DNA from: Aurantiochytrium sp. KH105
Taxonomy: Eukaryota; Sar; Bigyra; Thraustochytrida; Thraustochytriidae
Assembly (NCBI GenBank): GCA_003116975.1
Contig: BGKB01000062.1
Coordinates: 124,001-188,000, forward strand
Reading direction: 5' to 3'
Length of the DNA: 64,000 nt
A program made the translations under genes and the position numbers. The notes under the pieces were generated by a model, which was not told where the DNA came from, did not search any database, and saw nothing but the letters and a program-made list of their open reading frames with translations. This document shows positions 21,134-31,396 of the stretch, one piece after another. Numbering within the stretch: position 1 is the stretch's first letter; every line of letters starts with the position of its first letter.

Positions 21134-22206
21134 CCAAGGCGGTGCGACGCGGCGCTGCGCCCCCCGTGGCCTGCCTGCTTGACTGGCGGCGCAGGTCTGG
21201 CGGGAGCAAGGCACGGAGTGGCGCCGGTGGATGTTGCGGTGCGGGCGTCTGAGGCGGGGCCCTGCGGAGAGCGGGGGCTCGTTCGGCCCCGCAGCGCGCT
21301 ACCTGGCGCGCGCCTCCACAGGTGTCGGCACGGAGCCGCATCAGATGCAACGAAACCGCTGGTGGCGCGCCCCTCATACACTGTCAGACTGAATCGCCGC
21401 GCCCCCACACGCACCCGAGTGGCTGAGGGGGAAAAGGGGGAGGGGGGTGGGGTGGGGGGGGGAGGGGAGGGGCGGTGGGGGGGGCTCCCGCAGCTGGCCC
21501 CGCTGTCATCTGTCCTGGCAGCCAGCCACCACGGCGCTACATCCCCCGCAGCGAGCCGCGGCGTCGCCGCCGTCTGATGAGCGCCGCCGCAGAGCGCTCT
21601 TGACTCCGTGCGCATATCCCCATGTACATACATACATGCGCACGTATACATATGCCTGCAGCGCCGTGGCCGGCTGCCACCGCTGCCGCTGCTTGCCTCG
21701 TGAATCCAACCAAGCGCGGCCGAGGCGCTCGCCCACCGCGTTCGATCGCTCGTCTCATTTCCCGCCGGTTCCGCCGCCTTTCTTGCGCGGGAGCACAGGC
21801 CGACCAAAGCAGGTAACAAGGCGCTGCACGCCCTGCCCCGCGCTGCCCCGCCGCGCCTAGCCTGGCTGGCGGGGGCACCAGGCCCCGGCGGTTGCTGCAG
21901 CCGTGCCGCCAGCGCGGTCGGCCTCGGCCGGCCATTGCGGAGGAGGGAGGGAGGGAAGCAGAGGGGATAGAGCGCTAGAACGCCGAAGCCCTCAGCCAAT
22001 GGTATCAGCGCCCAACAGTGGCCTCCGGCCCTCTTGCAGATAAGCGCTTTGCGGTCCGCAGTTCCTTTCGCCAAGGTTAAGCACGGGCCACTGCCGCCGT
22101 AGGCTCGCCCTCTATCAGCCAGCTGCCACTGCTGCTGGCCCTACCGCGCGGAAGTATCTCGCGGCACGACGCAGGCACGCCTGTGAGTACACGTCCGTCC
22201 ATGCAT

Positions 22207-22232
22207 GCATGCTTGCTTGCAAGCAAGCATGC
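22207..22232. repeat. 26-bp perfect palindrome
   Basis: Reads identically on both strands, built from GCATGCTTGCTTG and its complement. Could extrude as a hairpin or be a chance product of the local GCTTGC/ATGC repeats that flank it. Confidence 0.9.
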
Positions 22233-24917
22233 GCGAGACAAAGGCCGGAGAGGGCCGCGACCAGGCCTCTCCCTGGCTGGTGGGCGGCCCGCGGCCGCCT
22301 TACTCTCCCAGAGCGGCAGCAGGCTGCGGGCCGCGTGCGCCCGGAGATGCAGCCGCGGCTGGGCGAAGTGGATTCTTTTTGCGCTCGCCCTCGCCGCGCC
22401 CACACACAAATCGCTCTCGGGGGGGGGGGGTGGCAAAGCCTGCTGCCACTGCTGCCGCGGCCAGTAGCCGCTCCCCTGCCGCATTTCCTGCGGCCATTGC
22501 CACTCCCACTGCCCCCGCGGCACTTCTACGAGCTCGCGTCTTGCCGCAGAGAGCCACCGTGGCAGTACGGCGAGCCAGCCAGCCAGCCATCCATCAAGCC
22601 AGCCAGCCCGCCAGAAAGTCAGTGAGTCAGAGCAGGCCCGTGAACCCAACCGTCCGTCCGCCTCGACGCAGAACAGGCCGACCGGGCGGCCGACCGGCCC
22701 CGCCAGGCTCGTCCGACAAGCAGCGGAGAACCTGAAAATTCTGAAAGAGAGAAACAAGAGCAGGGAAGGGAGCAAAGCGCGGCGAAGGCTGGATGCCGCC
22801 AATGACTTGCGCGCGGCGCCGGGCCTCTTCGCGCTGCTTTGCTTTGGCCTTCCTCGCGTTCGCGGCGCCTTAGATACTAATACCGCGGCGCCTAGCGCCT
22901 CTGCGGGCCACTGTGACGTCTGCGGGGCTTGCGTTCGCTGGGAGTTCCACGGCTGCGGATATCTCCCCCAGAGCTGCGGGGCACGTCGGCCGTGCGGGGA
23001 CGGCTGCGGCCTGAGAAGCGGCCGCAGGACAGCCCCTTAGCTTCTCGGTCCTGCTGCAGTCGCCTGGGCGCGGCGTGTTGCCGCCCCTACGCTGCTTCCC
23101 CTCAGCGTCTGTGGGAGCGATTTTTTTTCGTGTCTGCGCGAGGCTGGAGCGCAAAAGTTGCCATATGGATGTGTGAGCTTTAGTAGACGCGCTTCATAGG
23201 AAACCAGCAGCTGCAGCTGCAGCTACAGACTGTTGCAACAGCTAGCTGGCGACCGCTAGCTAGCGACCTAGCTAGCCTAGCTGAGCAGATTGCGCTGCAG
23301 ACAGACTCCCTCTACCAGGATTGGACTCGCGCGCAGTGGCGCGTCCCCGCCTGTTGTCCCCAGCGAGGTGCCCTCCCTTCCTTCTTCCCCTTTGCCCCGC
23401 CCCTCCCTTCGTCGGAACGACGTTTATTTGGCAAGGAGATGAGTTGATCTCGCTGCTGCCAGTCGTCGAGCCCTCTGCTGCTGCTGGCGCGCGAGAGCGA
23501 CCAGCAAGGCGCAGGCGGCCTCTGCTGCGCGCGTTCCTTCCCCACGCAGGGGTCTTGCCGGCGGTTTTCGTGCCCCCGGGCGCCGCGCGCGCTTCCCGGG
23601 CGCCCACCTCGGAGGGGCTCGGAACCCGCCCTCGGATGCTTTCCACGCCGACTGAGGACCGCCGCACGCCCACGCCCTTCGCGCGGCGCGGAGCCAGTGG
23701 CCATGGTGGTTGTCGGCCCGCGGTCGGGTCCGCGCGTCCCCACGGTGCCGACGTCGGAGCTGGCGCGCAGAATCCGCGCACGCGAAGTATAACGCCGAGG
23801 CTCGAGTCGCCGTTGCCAAATGCAGCGGCGCTCTCAGCACTACGAGACAGCACAAGCAAGGCGCAGAGGCACTTGCACAAGCACATCCGCCCCGCCGATG
23901 CGACGCAGATGGAGTGGCCGGCCAATGCGAATGCGTGCCTCGGCGCGGCGGAGGGAGGGTTCACTGCCACAGTGAGTCTGCCTGACTGGCCAATAGCGCA
24001 AGAACGCACGCGTCAACGGCCCTGCACGCAACGTGGGTGGGAGACACCGCGAGTCAGCCTCTTGTGCACTGCTTGCGAGTAGTGGCACACCCTAGCGTTG
24101 TTGGCAAAGCTAGGAGGGCGAAGGTTGCAAAGGAATCAACCAGGTCAGCAAGCCAGCCAAAACAGCAAGCCACGCGAATCGCCTGCGCCCGACGTCCGAC
24201 GCGAATTCACTTGAGACGAATCCTTGTTCTTTCATCACAGCCGTTGATGCCAGCCACTTGCCCGGCCAGGAAATAGAATGGAAGGAAAAGGGGGAGGAAA
24301 TTTCTTTATTGGTGGTTCTTGGCAGTTTTCCTGGGCGCACGTCGCTCACATCCTGCGCTTGAACGACATTCTCGTGAAGTCAGCTTTTTGCAACCACCTG
24401 ACATCTTGCTGCGTTCTTGCCATTGCTGGCGGCCGACCCCGACCATCCTCCGCAATATTCATAATTCCCCCTTCTTGCCCCTTCGTTGCAAGCCAATTGA
24501 TTGCTGAGTGAAGTAATCTCAACGTGCCATACAATGCAATGCAATGCAATGCAATACCATGGTAAAACTAAAAAAGAGCTGTCTTGCAACAACAAATAAA
24601 CGAAGAAAAAGACGATCAGATTCCAGCCTGACAGGAAATTCTGGCTGCCTTGTAAAGATCTGGACCAGCCTTTGCTTGTATAGTCTTGCTGACTGCAGCT
24701 TCCCTTGCCTTCAAGTTGCCTCCCAAAATCGCCAAACACGAGAACACTGTCTGTCAGCATGCCTCTACGAAGCTGGCTGTTTAGCTATCTGTTCTTCATT
24801 TCTTCAATATCTTATATCCTTGCTCACATGTTTCATTGAAAGAAATACAAGCGGTCTCCTCTGGAAGTTTACGCGTAAAGGTCGCACGTTATTATTATTA
24901 TTATTATTGAACATCTT

Positions 24918-26864
24918 CTACAAAGCAAAGACCCGCGCATTCATACGGCGCCCTTGCCGTGGTCGAAAAGGTTTATCGCCAGATCCTGGATCGAGCCCCT
25001 GCTGCAAACGCTCCGCGCGTCTCTGCATCTTGGCCCGCCACGCTGGGTCCGCGCGCTTCAAATTTTGAAGAACGTACTGCCCTGGCGCCGCAACACGACG
25101 AGTCGACGCAGGTGCGTTCGCATACCCTTGTCGGATAAGGTCCGATCGCCGACGTCGCTGCAACTCCTCGGTCCGCGCTTCCCGCTCTGCCTCTTCGTCA
25201 TCAGTGTCGTAGTCTTGGTCATCCTTCGCAAGCGCACTTGTCCCATTCGCGCCACCCTTAATGTGCTTACTTGTGTCCTTGTTATCCTCGTCCGACTCAG
25301 TGTCCTCCTCGTCCTCGCCCTCGTCCTCGTCCTCCTCGAGACCTATAAAACGACGCATCTCCGCCTGATCCCTTCGTACGCGCTCCTTGCTCTCCAAAAG
25401 CTTCTCCTTGCTCAAAACGCCATGCGCAAGGTGCGCGTTTCCTCCCGCATGTCGAAATTCGCGTTTCCTGCGCTTGTGGGCCTCGTGCTGCTGTTCTGCC
25501 CAAGTCAGCTTACCATCTGTCGTCGAGTACCGTACGCGCGAGTCTCGAAGCTCTTCTTCGCTGAGGGAGAGTGGGTTTTTGCGCACAAAGTATAAATCCT
25601 CCTTGCCCTTTTTCTGACCAACGAGCCGTCGTAGTCGACCCTCGCGATCGTATGTACGCCGCTGCAGCTCCGACATAGCCCGCGTCCATGCTTCATCAAA
25701 CTCCTTCCGTAGCGTGTGCGCTAAATCACGCTTACTGAATCGCATCAACATTGAGAGCGGGTCCGAGCGTTCCTCAATCTTGCTCAGTGTCTTGTACCAC
25801 TCCTTGTAGCGTTTATTGCGCGCAACACGAAGATACGAAACAGCTTTGAGACGCTCTTGCAAAGCATTCTCATCCTCCAAGGCGTCTTCTGCTCGGGCGA
25901 GTGCCTTGAGATCAGTTGTCTCCTCATCGATTGCTCCAGTCTCCTGCTCATCCTCTGCCTCCCACATTTTCTCCTGCTGCTTGCGCTGCATTTCGCCCGC
26001 ACGAAAGTCTGCCGCCTTTTCCAATGACAAGCGAACCGCTTCTTCGGCGCCCGGAGGACCCAGTGTCTGCCGAATGATCCCCTCCAGTTGCTTCATTGTC
26101 CGCTCGCGCGCTTTCGTACCAATGTGCTCCCAATAGTCTATCCCCAGCACTTTATTGCGCAATAAAAGCCATTGGCATTTGAGCGGAAAATAGCTCTCTG
26201 GATGCTCATCAGCCCACGCCACAAAGTCGTTTTCCTTGACGAGAATGTCGCCCTTATACAATCCGGGTGTCGCGACACCACGCAATGAGTCAATGAGCAA
26301 ACCCGCACCGGTACGTACCTTGCGCTGGGCATAGACGTCCATGACGAGGTCTTCACATTCTTTCAGGTCAAGCTGACCAGAGTTGTCCTGGTCATACACG
26401 CAAAACATCAATGCCGGAAGACGCGCGATGGGCCACGTGCACAGATTCCAAATCGCGCACGCAAACTCCAAGAAGTCAATCTCACCCGATGCGTCCATGT
26501 CAAAGACACCAAACATGCGACGATTGAACGGGGAATTCTCCAAATCGAAAAACACCAAAAACTCGTACACATCGATCATCCCACTGTTGTCTAAATCTGC
26601 GATGCAAAACAGCGAGTACAGCTGGTTGATTACCTGCACATCGAATCCCAGTCCTGCCGACAAAATGTTCATGGTCTTCCACTCTTGGCCCCGGACATTG
26701 TCGTCTGGCTCAAATGTTCGCGCTTTATGAGCCAAAATCGGGATCGGTTTGGCAATGCGAGCTCGATACTCCCATAGCTCATCCTCCGTCATATGATTTG
26801 CCGCTGGCCCGTACAGCACGCGATGCCCGAACCGAGCCAAAGGGCCGCCAATTTGGTTGCCCAT
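24918..26864 (-). CDS. Triple EF-hand protein with long coiled-coil tail
   Basis: 648 residues from the ATG at 26864 (MGNQIGG). The frame continues upstream only with non-ATG codons. Three canonical EF-hand loops are visible: D90-x-D-x-S-G-x-I-D-x-x-E101, D122-x-D-x-S-G-x-I-D-x-x-E133 and D158-x-D-x-S-G-x-L-D-x-x-E169. All have acidic first and last ligands, so calcium binding is expected. Arrangement and spacing resemble the calcineurin-B/recoverin/CBL superfamily. Gly2 with small residues after it could be N-myristoylated, although residue 6 is Gly rather than Ser/Thr. From about 290 onward the sequence is highly charged and helical, with Glu/Asp-rich blocks (near 510-540 and 560-585) and a basic C-terminus, so it is probably a scaffold or cytoskeletal calcium sensor. 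Single exon. Exact family not recognised. Confidence 0.88.
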   Translation of the reverse strand: MGNQIGGPLARFGHRVLYGPAANHMTEDELWEYRARIAKPIPILAHKARTFEPDDNVRGQEWKTMNILSAGLGFDVQVINQLYSLFCIADLDNSGMIDVYEFLVFFDLENSPFNRRMFGVFDMDASGEIDFLEFACAIWNLCTWPIARLPALMFCVYDQDNSGQLDLKECEDLVMDVYAQRKVRTGAGLLIDSLRGVATPGLYKGDILVKENDFVAWADEHPESYFPLKCQWLLLRNKVLGIDYWEHIGTKARERTMKQLEGIIRQTLGPPGAEEAVRLSLEKAADFRAGEMQRKQQEKMWEAEDEQETGAIDEETTDLKALARAEDALEDENALQERLKAVSYLRVARNKRYKEWYKTLSKIEERSDPLSMLMRFSKRDLAHTLRKEFDEAWTRAMSELQRRTYDREGRLRRLVGQKKGKEDLYFVRKNPLSLSEEELRDSRVRYSTTDGKLTWAEQQHEAHKRRKREFRHAGGNAHLAHGVLSKEKLLESKERVRRDQAEMRRFIGLEEDEDEGEDEEDTESDEDNKDTSKHIKGGANGTSALAKDDQDYDTDDEEAEREARTEELQRRRRSDLIRQGYANAPASTRRVAAPGQYVLQNLKRADPAWRAKMQRRAERLQQGLDPGSGDKPFRPRQGRRMNARVFAL

Positions 26865-27619
26865 GGCTCTTTCTTGCGCTCTTGCGCGTGCCGCTGCCGA
26901 CGGGACCAGCAGCACTTGATAGCGTCTCCCCAGGCTGCGGCCGCCGCATCCCCTCGCTAGCGACTCGCTTTAGAATTTACCAGGCGAAATCAGGACGAAG
27001 AATAGAATCTAAGAAAAGAAGTAAGCGGATTTTCAACTGCGAGGCTTTTGCTCTGCAAGTCAAGAATGAGAATAACTTGCCGCCAGGTCCTTTTATTCAT
27101 TATTCCATTAAGGCCTTCACTTGCATACAATTTATTCAATCATCGATCCATTCCGAAGTGGTAAACTCGTCCATGAAACCAGGCATACCGTGCCATGCCA
27201 TGCCATGCCAGCAGGCCGCCGTCTCTGAACGGATCTATTCACACCGCGGCGAGGACGCACGACGTGGAGCTCAGAGTGGGCCTTTCTTTTCTTTTCTATT
27301 CTTTTCTTTTCTTTTCATGTTCAAGAGGGGCTCCACGCGACACCCTGCAGCCCTTGACATCCTGGCTTCTGCGACAGACACGATTACCTGCAGCGCAGAC
27401 CTGCGCGCCAAGGACGAACCTTTGCCACCATTGCCCCTGCTCTCACCGAAAACGAAGAGGTCGCCGTTTAGCACGAGCGAGGCCAAGGGTGGCGAGTGAT
27501 TTGTTTCGCCATCGGCCGTCCCGTCTCGCGCATAGCCAAAGAAACACCCGAGGCTGAGCAACGTGAGACGAGACGAGACGAGACGAGACGAGACGAGACG
27601 AGTCGAGACGTCAAAGAGC
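26865..27619. promoter_or_regulatory. Shared upstream region of EF-hand and transporter genes
   Basis: 755 bp between divergent genes. It contains a CTTTT-type pyrimidine tract at about 27282-27316 and ends in a GAGAC repeat that immediately precedes the transporter ATG. ORFs here are unrecognised. Confidence 0.45.
27564..27610. repeat. GAGAC pentanucleotide repeat in 5' leader
   Basis: Around nine units of GAGAC with one variant (GAGTC), ending ten bases before the transporter start codon. It is therefore almost certainly in the transcribed leader. Purine-rich on the coding strand. Confidence 0.9.
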
Positions 27620-29099
27620 ATGAGCGGTCGTAGTCACGCGGCGCAAGCCGTGAGCTTTGCGCTCATCTATGTATCGTACATGGTCTTCTATTTCAATCGC
27701 AAGAACTACGCCTTTTGGCTCAATGAGCTCGTTAGGACTGTCGGCCGACCCAAAGATGAAGTCAGTCTCTTTGGCTCGGCAATGGAGCTCTCCTATGGCG
27801 CCGGCAAACTCATCGCTGGACCGTTCGTCGACTCGGCGCCGCCGGCCCTAGTTTTGGCTGCCACGCTTGCCATCACAGGTCTTTGCAACGTAGCCATGTT
27901 CCAAAGTGGACCCAACGTTGTTGATCTCGCGCTCTGGAGTACGAACGGCGTCGTGCAAAGCGCTGCGTGGCCTGCTCTTGCGGCCATCTTCATGAACTGG
28001 TTCGAAGACTCGCCCAACAGGGGCATCTGGTACAGCATTCTCTCTACGAACCAAAACCTAGGTAGCGCACTCTGCCCCATCATTCTCACGCCCATCGTTC
28101 AAGTCTACGGCTGGCGCGCTGCTACCTGGGCCCCAGGGTTCATTGGGCTTTCCTTTGCCGCCGTGCTTGGCGTCTTCCTCCGCAATGGTCCCAGCGATGA
28201 CACTGGCGAGAAAGCCGAGACCAACGCAAGTGCTTCGGCATCGTCACAAGACAATAAAGCAAGCTCCAAGCAAACGTCTTCGCCCGCAAACTCAAAGTCA
28301 GCCTCATGGACGCAGACGCTTGTGGAAATGTGCACCTCTGTCAATCTCCTGAGTCTCGGGATTGGCTATGCCTGCTTGCAGGCACTCCGCGTTGGTGTTC
28401 AGGACTGGACATTGATTGTTCTGCAGGAAAATCGCGGCGTCGCGCTCGAAACTGCGCGCGACTGTATGATTGCCTTGGAATTTGGCGGCTTCGTGGGGGG
28501 GATTAGCGCTGGTGCATTTAGTGATCGTCTCTTTCGAGGTCGACGTGGGCCCGTCATCGTTCTCTTTACTGCGCTGCTCGCGCCGCTCATGATTGCCATC
28601 GCTTCGTTTCCCTTCCCCAAGGACATTGAGACCTTGGGTCTGGCCGGTCTATACTTTTTGTTTGGCTTCTTGTCGTTTGGTCCTCATATGCTTGTTGGCC
28701 TCACCGGTACGTTTTTTCGCAGGTCTTTGCTCCTTTTTTCACTCTATCGCGACTCACTTGCCCCCCCTCCCCCTCCCTTTATTCCACGCAGCTCGAGAAG
28801 TTTTCCCCCAGGCACCGTCAACCGCAGGCAGGTAAGTCACATTTCTTCAACCCGTGTATGACTGGGTTGATGTCTAACCTCACCTTGAACCTTCTTTTGT
28901 GCGTAGCTTCACAAAATCCCTGGCCCAGATTGGCGGCACAGCTGCCGGCTATCCGCTCAGCATCATGGTCAACTGGTACGGCTGGGCCTACGTCAACACC
29001 ATCTGGACACTCTGTGCCGTCTTCGGGGCTCTCGCCTTTTCGCCCTTGCTCCGCGTGCCGGCCGCAAACGCCGTGACGAACACCAAAAAGCTCCAGTGA
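27620..29099 (+). CDS. MFS organophosphate transporter, SLC37/GlpT type, two introns
   Basis: Spliced from 27620-28706, 28792-28831 and 28907-29099 to give 439 residues. All introns are GT-AG with pyrimidine-rich 3' ends. The junctions restore GLT-AREVFPQAPSTAG-SFTKSLAQIGGTAAGYPLS, the kind of segment expected in this family (compare the ARE..P..A..TA motif of SLC37/GlpT/UhpT). The first membrane helix contains FYFNRKNYAF, equivalent to the R-K-N motif with the phosphate-binding Arg. About 12 hydrophobic helices flank a Ser/Asn/Lys-rich central loop (about 205-245), the usual 6+6 MFS layout. The family exchanges glycerol-3-phosphate or glucose-6-phosphate for phosphate across plasma, ER or organelle membranes. 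The substrate here is not determinable. The middle 40-nt exon is notably small. Start chosen as the first ATG after the GAGAC leader repeat. Confidence 0.93.
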
Positions 29100-29478
29100 A
29101 ATTAGTACACTATACACAATACATTCTCGCTATCCATACTACACTCCTGCCTTCCTTCGTCCGCCCCGCCCTCCTCCCCGCGAACCCAGACCCGCTGCCG
29201 CAAGCCGTCGACGAGCGAGGTCTCGCCGTCGTCAACAGCCTCCGCGACGAAGCAGGAAAGATCAAAGGGAGAAAGAAGAGGGTGCTCTCGGCGGGCCAAT
29301 TTGGGGCCCCGATTTAGGGCGCCGGCCGAGTACCGTCCCGCACGTGCACGCGCGCGCGCTGGGCGCCTTGGAGAGCGCGGCGATGGGCGGCGGCAAACGG
29401 GAAAGTGAAGTACCGGGGCGGGGTCGGCGAGCGAGCGTGCGTGCGGGCGGGCGGGAGCGGCGGCGCGGCGCGGGGAGG
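29100..29478. other. Spacer with promoter of the DUF445 gene
   Basis: 379 bp between tandem genes, becoming strongly GC-rich (GCGGGCGGGCGGG near 29440-29455) towards the next start. An in-frame ATG at 29383 could lengthen the next protein, but the downstream start gives a cleaner signal sequence. Confidence 0.45.
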
Positions 29479-31117
29479 ATGACGGCGAGGGCGCGGGGCG
29501 CGCTGCGGCAGGCGGCCGCCTCGGCCCTCTCGGTGGCGGCCGCCCAGCTCGTATGGGCCGCGGGCGCACACGCGCTCACGACGCCGGGGCTCCGGGGCGA
29601 CGGCGGGGACCTCGTGCTGCTCGAGGACGAGGACGACGGGAGGATGCTGGCGGACAGCTCGCTCCCCTGGTGGTTTTTCCTGCTCATGCCTATTATCTCC
29701 GGCATCGTAGGCTACGGGACCAACGTGGTGGTAAGTTAGGCTTTGCGTTTTCCAAGAGGGGGCCCTCTTGACCTCAACACGACAAGGACGACGGAAACGA
29801 CGACGACTGCTGCTGCTCGTTTCTCGCACCTTGCACTCGATCACCAGGCTCAGGGCGAACTAACACTTTACTCATTGTCGTACCTGATTTTTTCATTTTG
29901 AACTTCAGGCGCTCAAGCTCACCTTTGGCCCGCTGCAGTTCTGGGGCATCGAGCTCTTTCGCATAAAAAATGAGCCTCTCGGATGCATCGGCTGGCAGGG
30001 TATCGTGCCTACCAAGGCCGAGAAAATGGCCAGCGACTCGGTCGATCTCATGACCGAAAAGCTGTTTAACATTCGTGAAATTTTTGGACGCATCGAAAAG
30101 GAAAAGGCTGCGTTGCATCTCGAGGAGGGCTTCGAAGTGACACTCACAAGAGTCGTCGACAAGCTTGCCGACGAGTACATTATCGAAAAGACGACCGCAT
30201 GGAAGCGAACGGAATCCGCCGTCAAAGAGCAGATTAAGTCCTGGTCCTTGGCAGAACTCCCTTCTTTCACCGCGGGATTCATGAGCGACCTCGTCGACAA
30301 CCTTGATGAAGTGTACGACCTCAAGCATATGTGCGTTCGCGAAATGGTCTTGCACCCGGCTCTTCTCGTCGATGTCTTCAAGTCCGTCGGTGCCAAGGAG
30401 CTCCGCTTCATTGAGAACTCGGGCTTCTACCTGGGTTTTCTCTTTGGATGCGTGCAGACGATCCTCTTTCGCTGGGCCATCCCGACGCCAATTTCCGACT
30501 ACCTGCTACCCGCCCTCGGTGCCTTTGTTGGCTACTTTACCAATCTCATTGCGCTCAAGGCCATCTTCCAGCCCATCGAACCGCGCAAGATTTGCTGCGG
30601 TCGCGTCACACTTCATGGTCTCTTCTTGAAACGTCAGCAAGTTGCCAGCGCAAAGTTCGCCTCCAAAATGGTCGCCACGGTGCTACATTCAAAGAACATT
30701 TGGTGGTACATGATGAACGGGCCAAAATCGGACAAGTTCGAGGCGCTTTTGCGTAGCCATGCCGACAGTTTCACGGATAGACTCATTGGCTTTTCGCGAC
30801 CACTCGTCGAACGCTACATGGGCCCGGAAAACTTTGCGAAAATGCGAGGAGATATTCAAGATATGACCGTCAATGAGATCGAGAACATCATTCAGTTCAT
30901 GCACGACTACACTGACCAGGCCCTGGATCTGGAGACGGAGATTAGGGTCAAGATGCAAGCGCTCCCCTCGGCAGAATTCGAGCGCGTCCTCCACCCCGTT
31001 TTCGAGGAGGACGAGTTCAAGCTCATTCTCGTCGGCACCTTTCTCGGCGCCCTGGTTGGCTTGGCCCAGATGATGGTTAGTTTTGCCATCGTCGGGGAGT
31101 ATTTCCCCAGTGTTTAA
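29479..31117 (+). CDS. DUF445 family membrane protein, one intron
   Basis: Spliced from 29479-29730 and 29909-31117 to give 486 residues. The donor is GTAAGT, the acceptor CTTCAG, phase 0. The splice joins IISGIVGYGTNVV to ALKLTFGPLQFWG, recreating the first copy of the family's GY-x-TN-x-x-A motif. The second copy, GAFVGYFTNLIALKAIF, lies in exon 2. Two such motifs inside paired hydrophobic segments are characteristic of DUF445 (bacterial YheB-like) proteins, whose role is unknown. A signal peptide is likely: Arg-rich start, Ala/Val-rich core, AHA end. Hydrophobic helices sit near the first motif, around the second motif and at the extreme C-terminus (LVGTFLGALVGLAQMM), with long amphipathic helical stretches between. 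An alternative in-frame ATG exists at 29383. Confidence 0.92.
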
Positions 31118-31396
31118 CTGTACTCACGAAGCCAACCAGCCAGCCAGTCAGCCGGCTGGCCGTCAAGCCAAGTATCTCCTTGTGTTCGTGTTATTGTCGA
31201 GTCACTCCAGTCCAGCCAAAACCATGCCATTCGGTCGCGCGTCCTCTGACTATAGCGAGCGTGGTAACGGGAAAGAGGGAAATGGGGAGGCTTTTTAGCC
31301 TGCCAATTCTAGGCCAAGGCCAAGCAATAGATAATTTTGTGAATGAAACATAATAAGAGGAAAAGTTCCGAATCGTATCTTGTCTACCTCTACGCC

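Larger units (their letters stand above)
18989..24917. other. 5.9-kb region without a credible gene
   Basis: Between two minus-strand genes I found no conserved domain on either strand. ORFs up to ~337 codons exist but begin at TTG, CTG or GTG or translate repeats (for example HRIAS runs from the CGATG array). The sequence is GC-rich from 19000 to ~24100, with G-runs (21426-21482), AGCC repeats (22571-22610), a perfect 26-bp palindrome and CTAGC-rich inverted repeats (23225-23282). From ~24200 it becomes AT-richer, with a TGCAA repeat near 24531-24555 and an ATT run near 24890-24910, likely the 3' flank of the next gene. The first several hundred bases are the promoter of the zinc-cluster gene. 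I saw no tRNA or rRNA. Confidence 0.5.

Noticed and set aside
21061-22074. 337-codon minus-strand ORF
   Set aside because: TTG start, includes the CGATG repeat, Ala/Arg/Pro-rich noise.
22802-22873. Signal-peptide-like 23-codon ATG frame ending at TAG
   Set aside because: Stops immediately after the hydrophobic stretch and no splice donor follows.
23290-23340. tRNA-like T-arm (GAGTCCAATCC on the minus strand)
   Set aside because: T-loop lacks the TTC start and no acceptor/D-arm partners fit.
23272-24009. 245-codon minus-strand ORF
   Set aside because: No domain; composition follows local GC.
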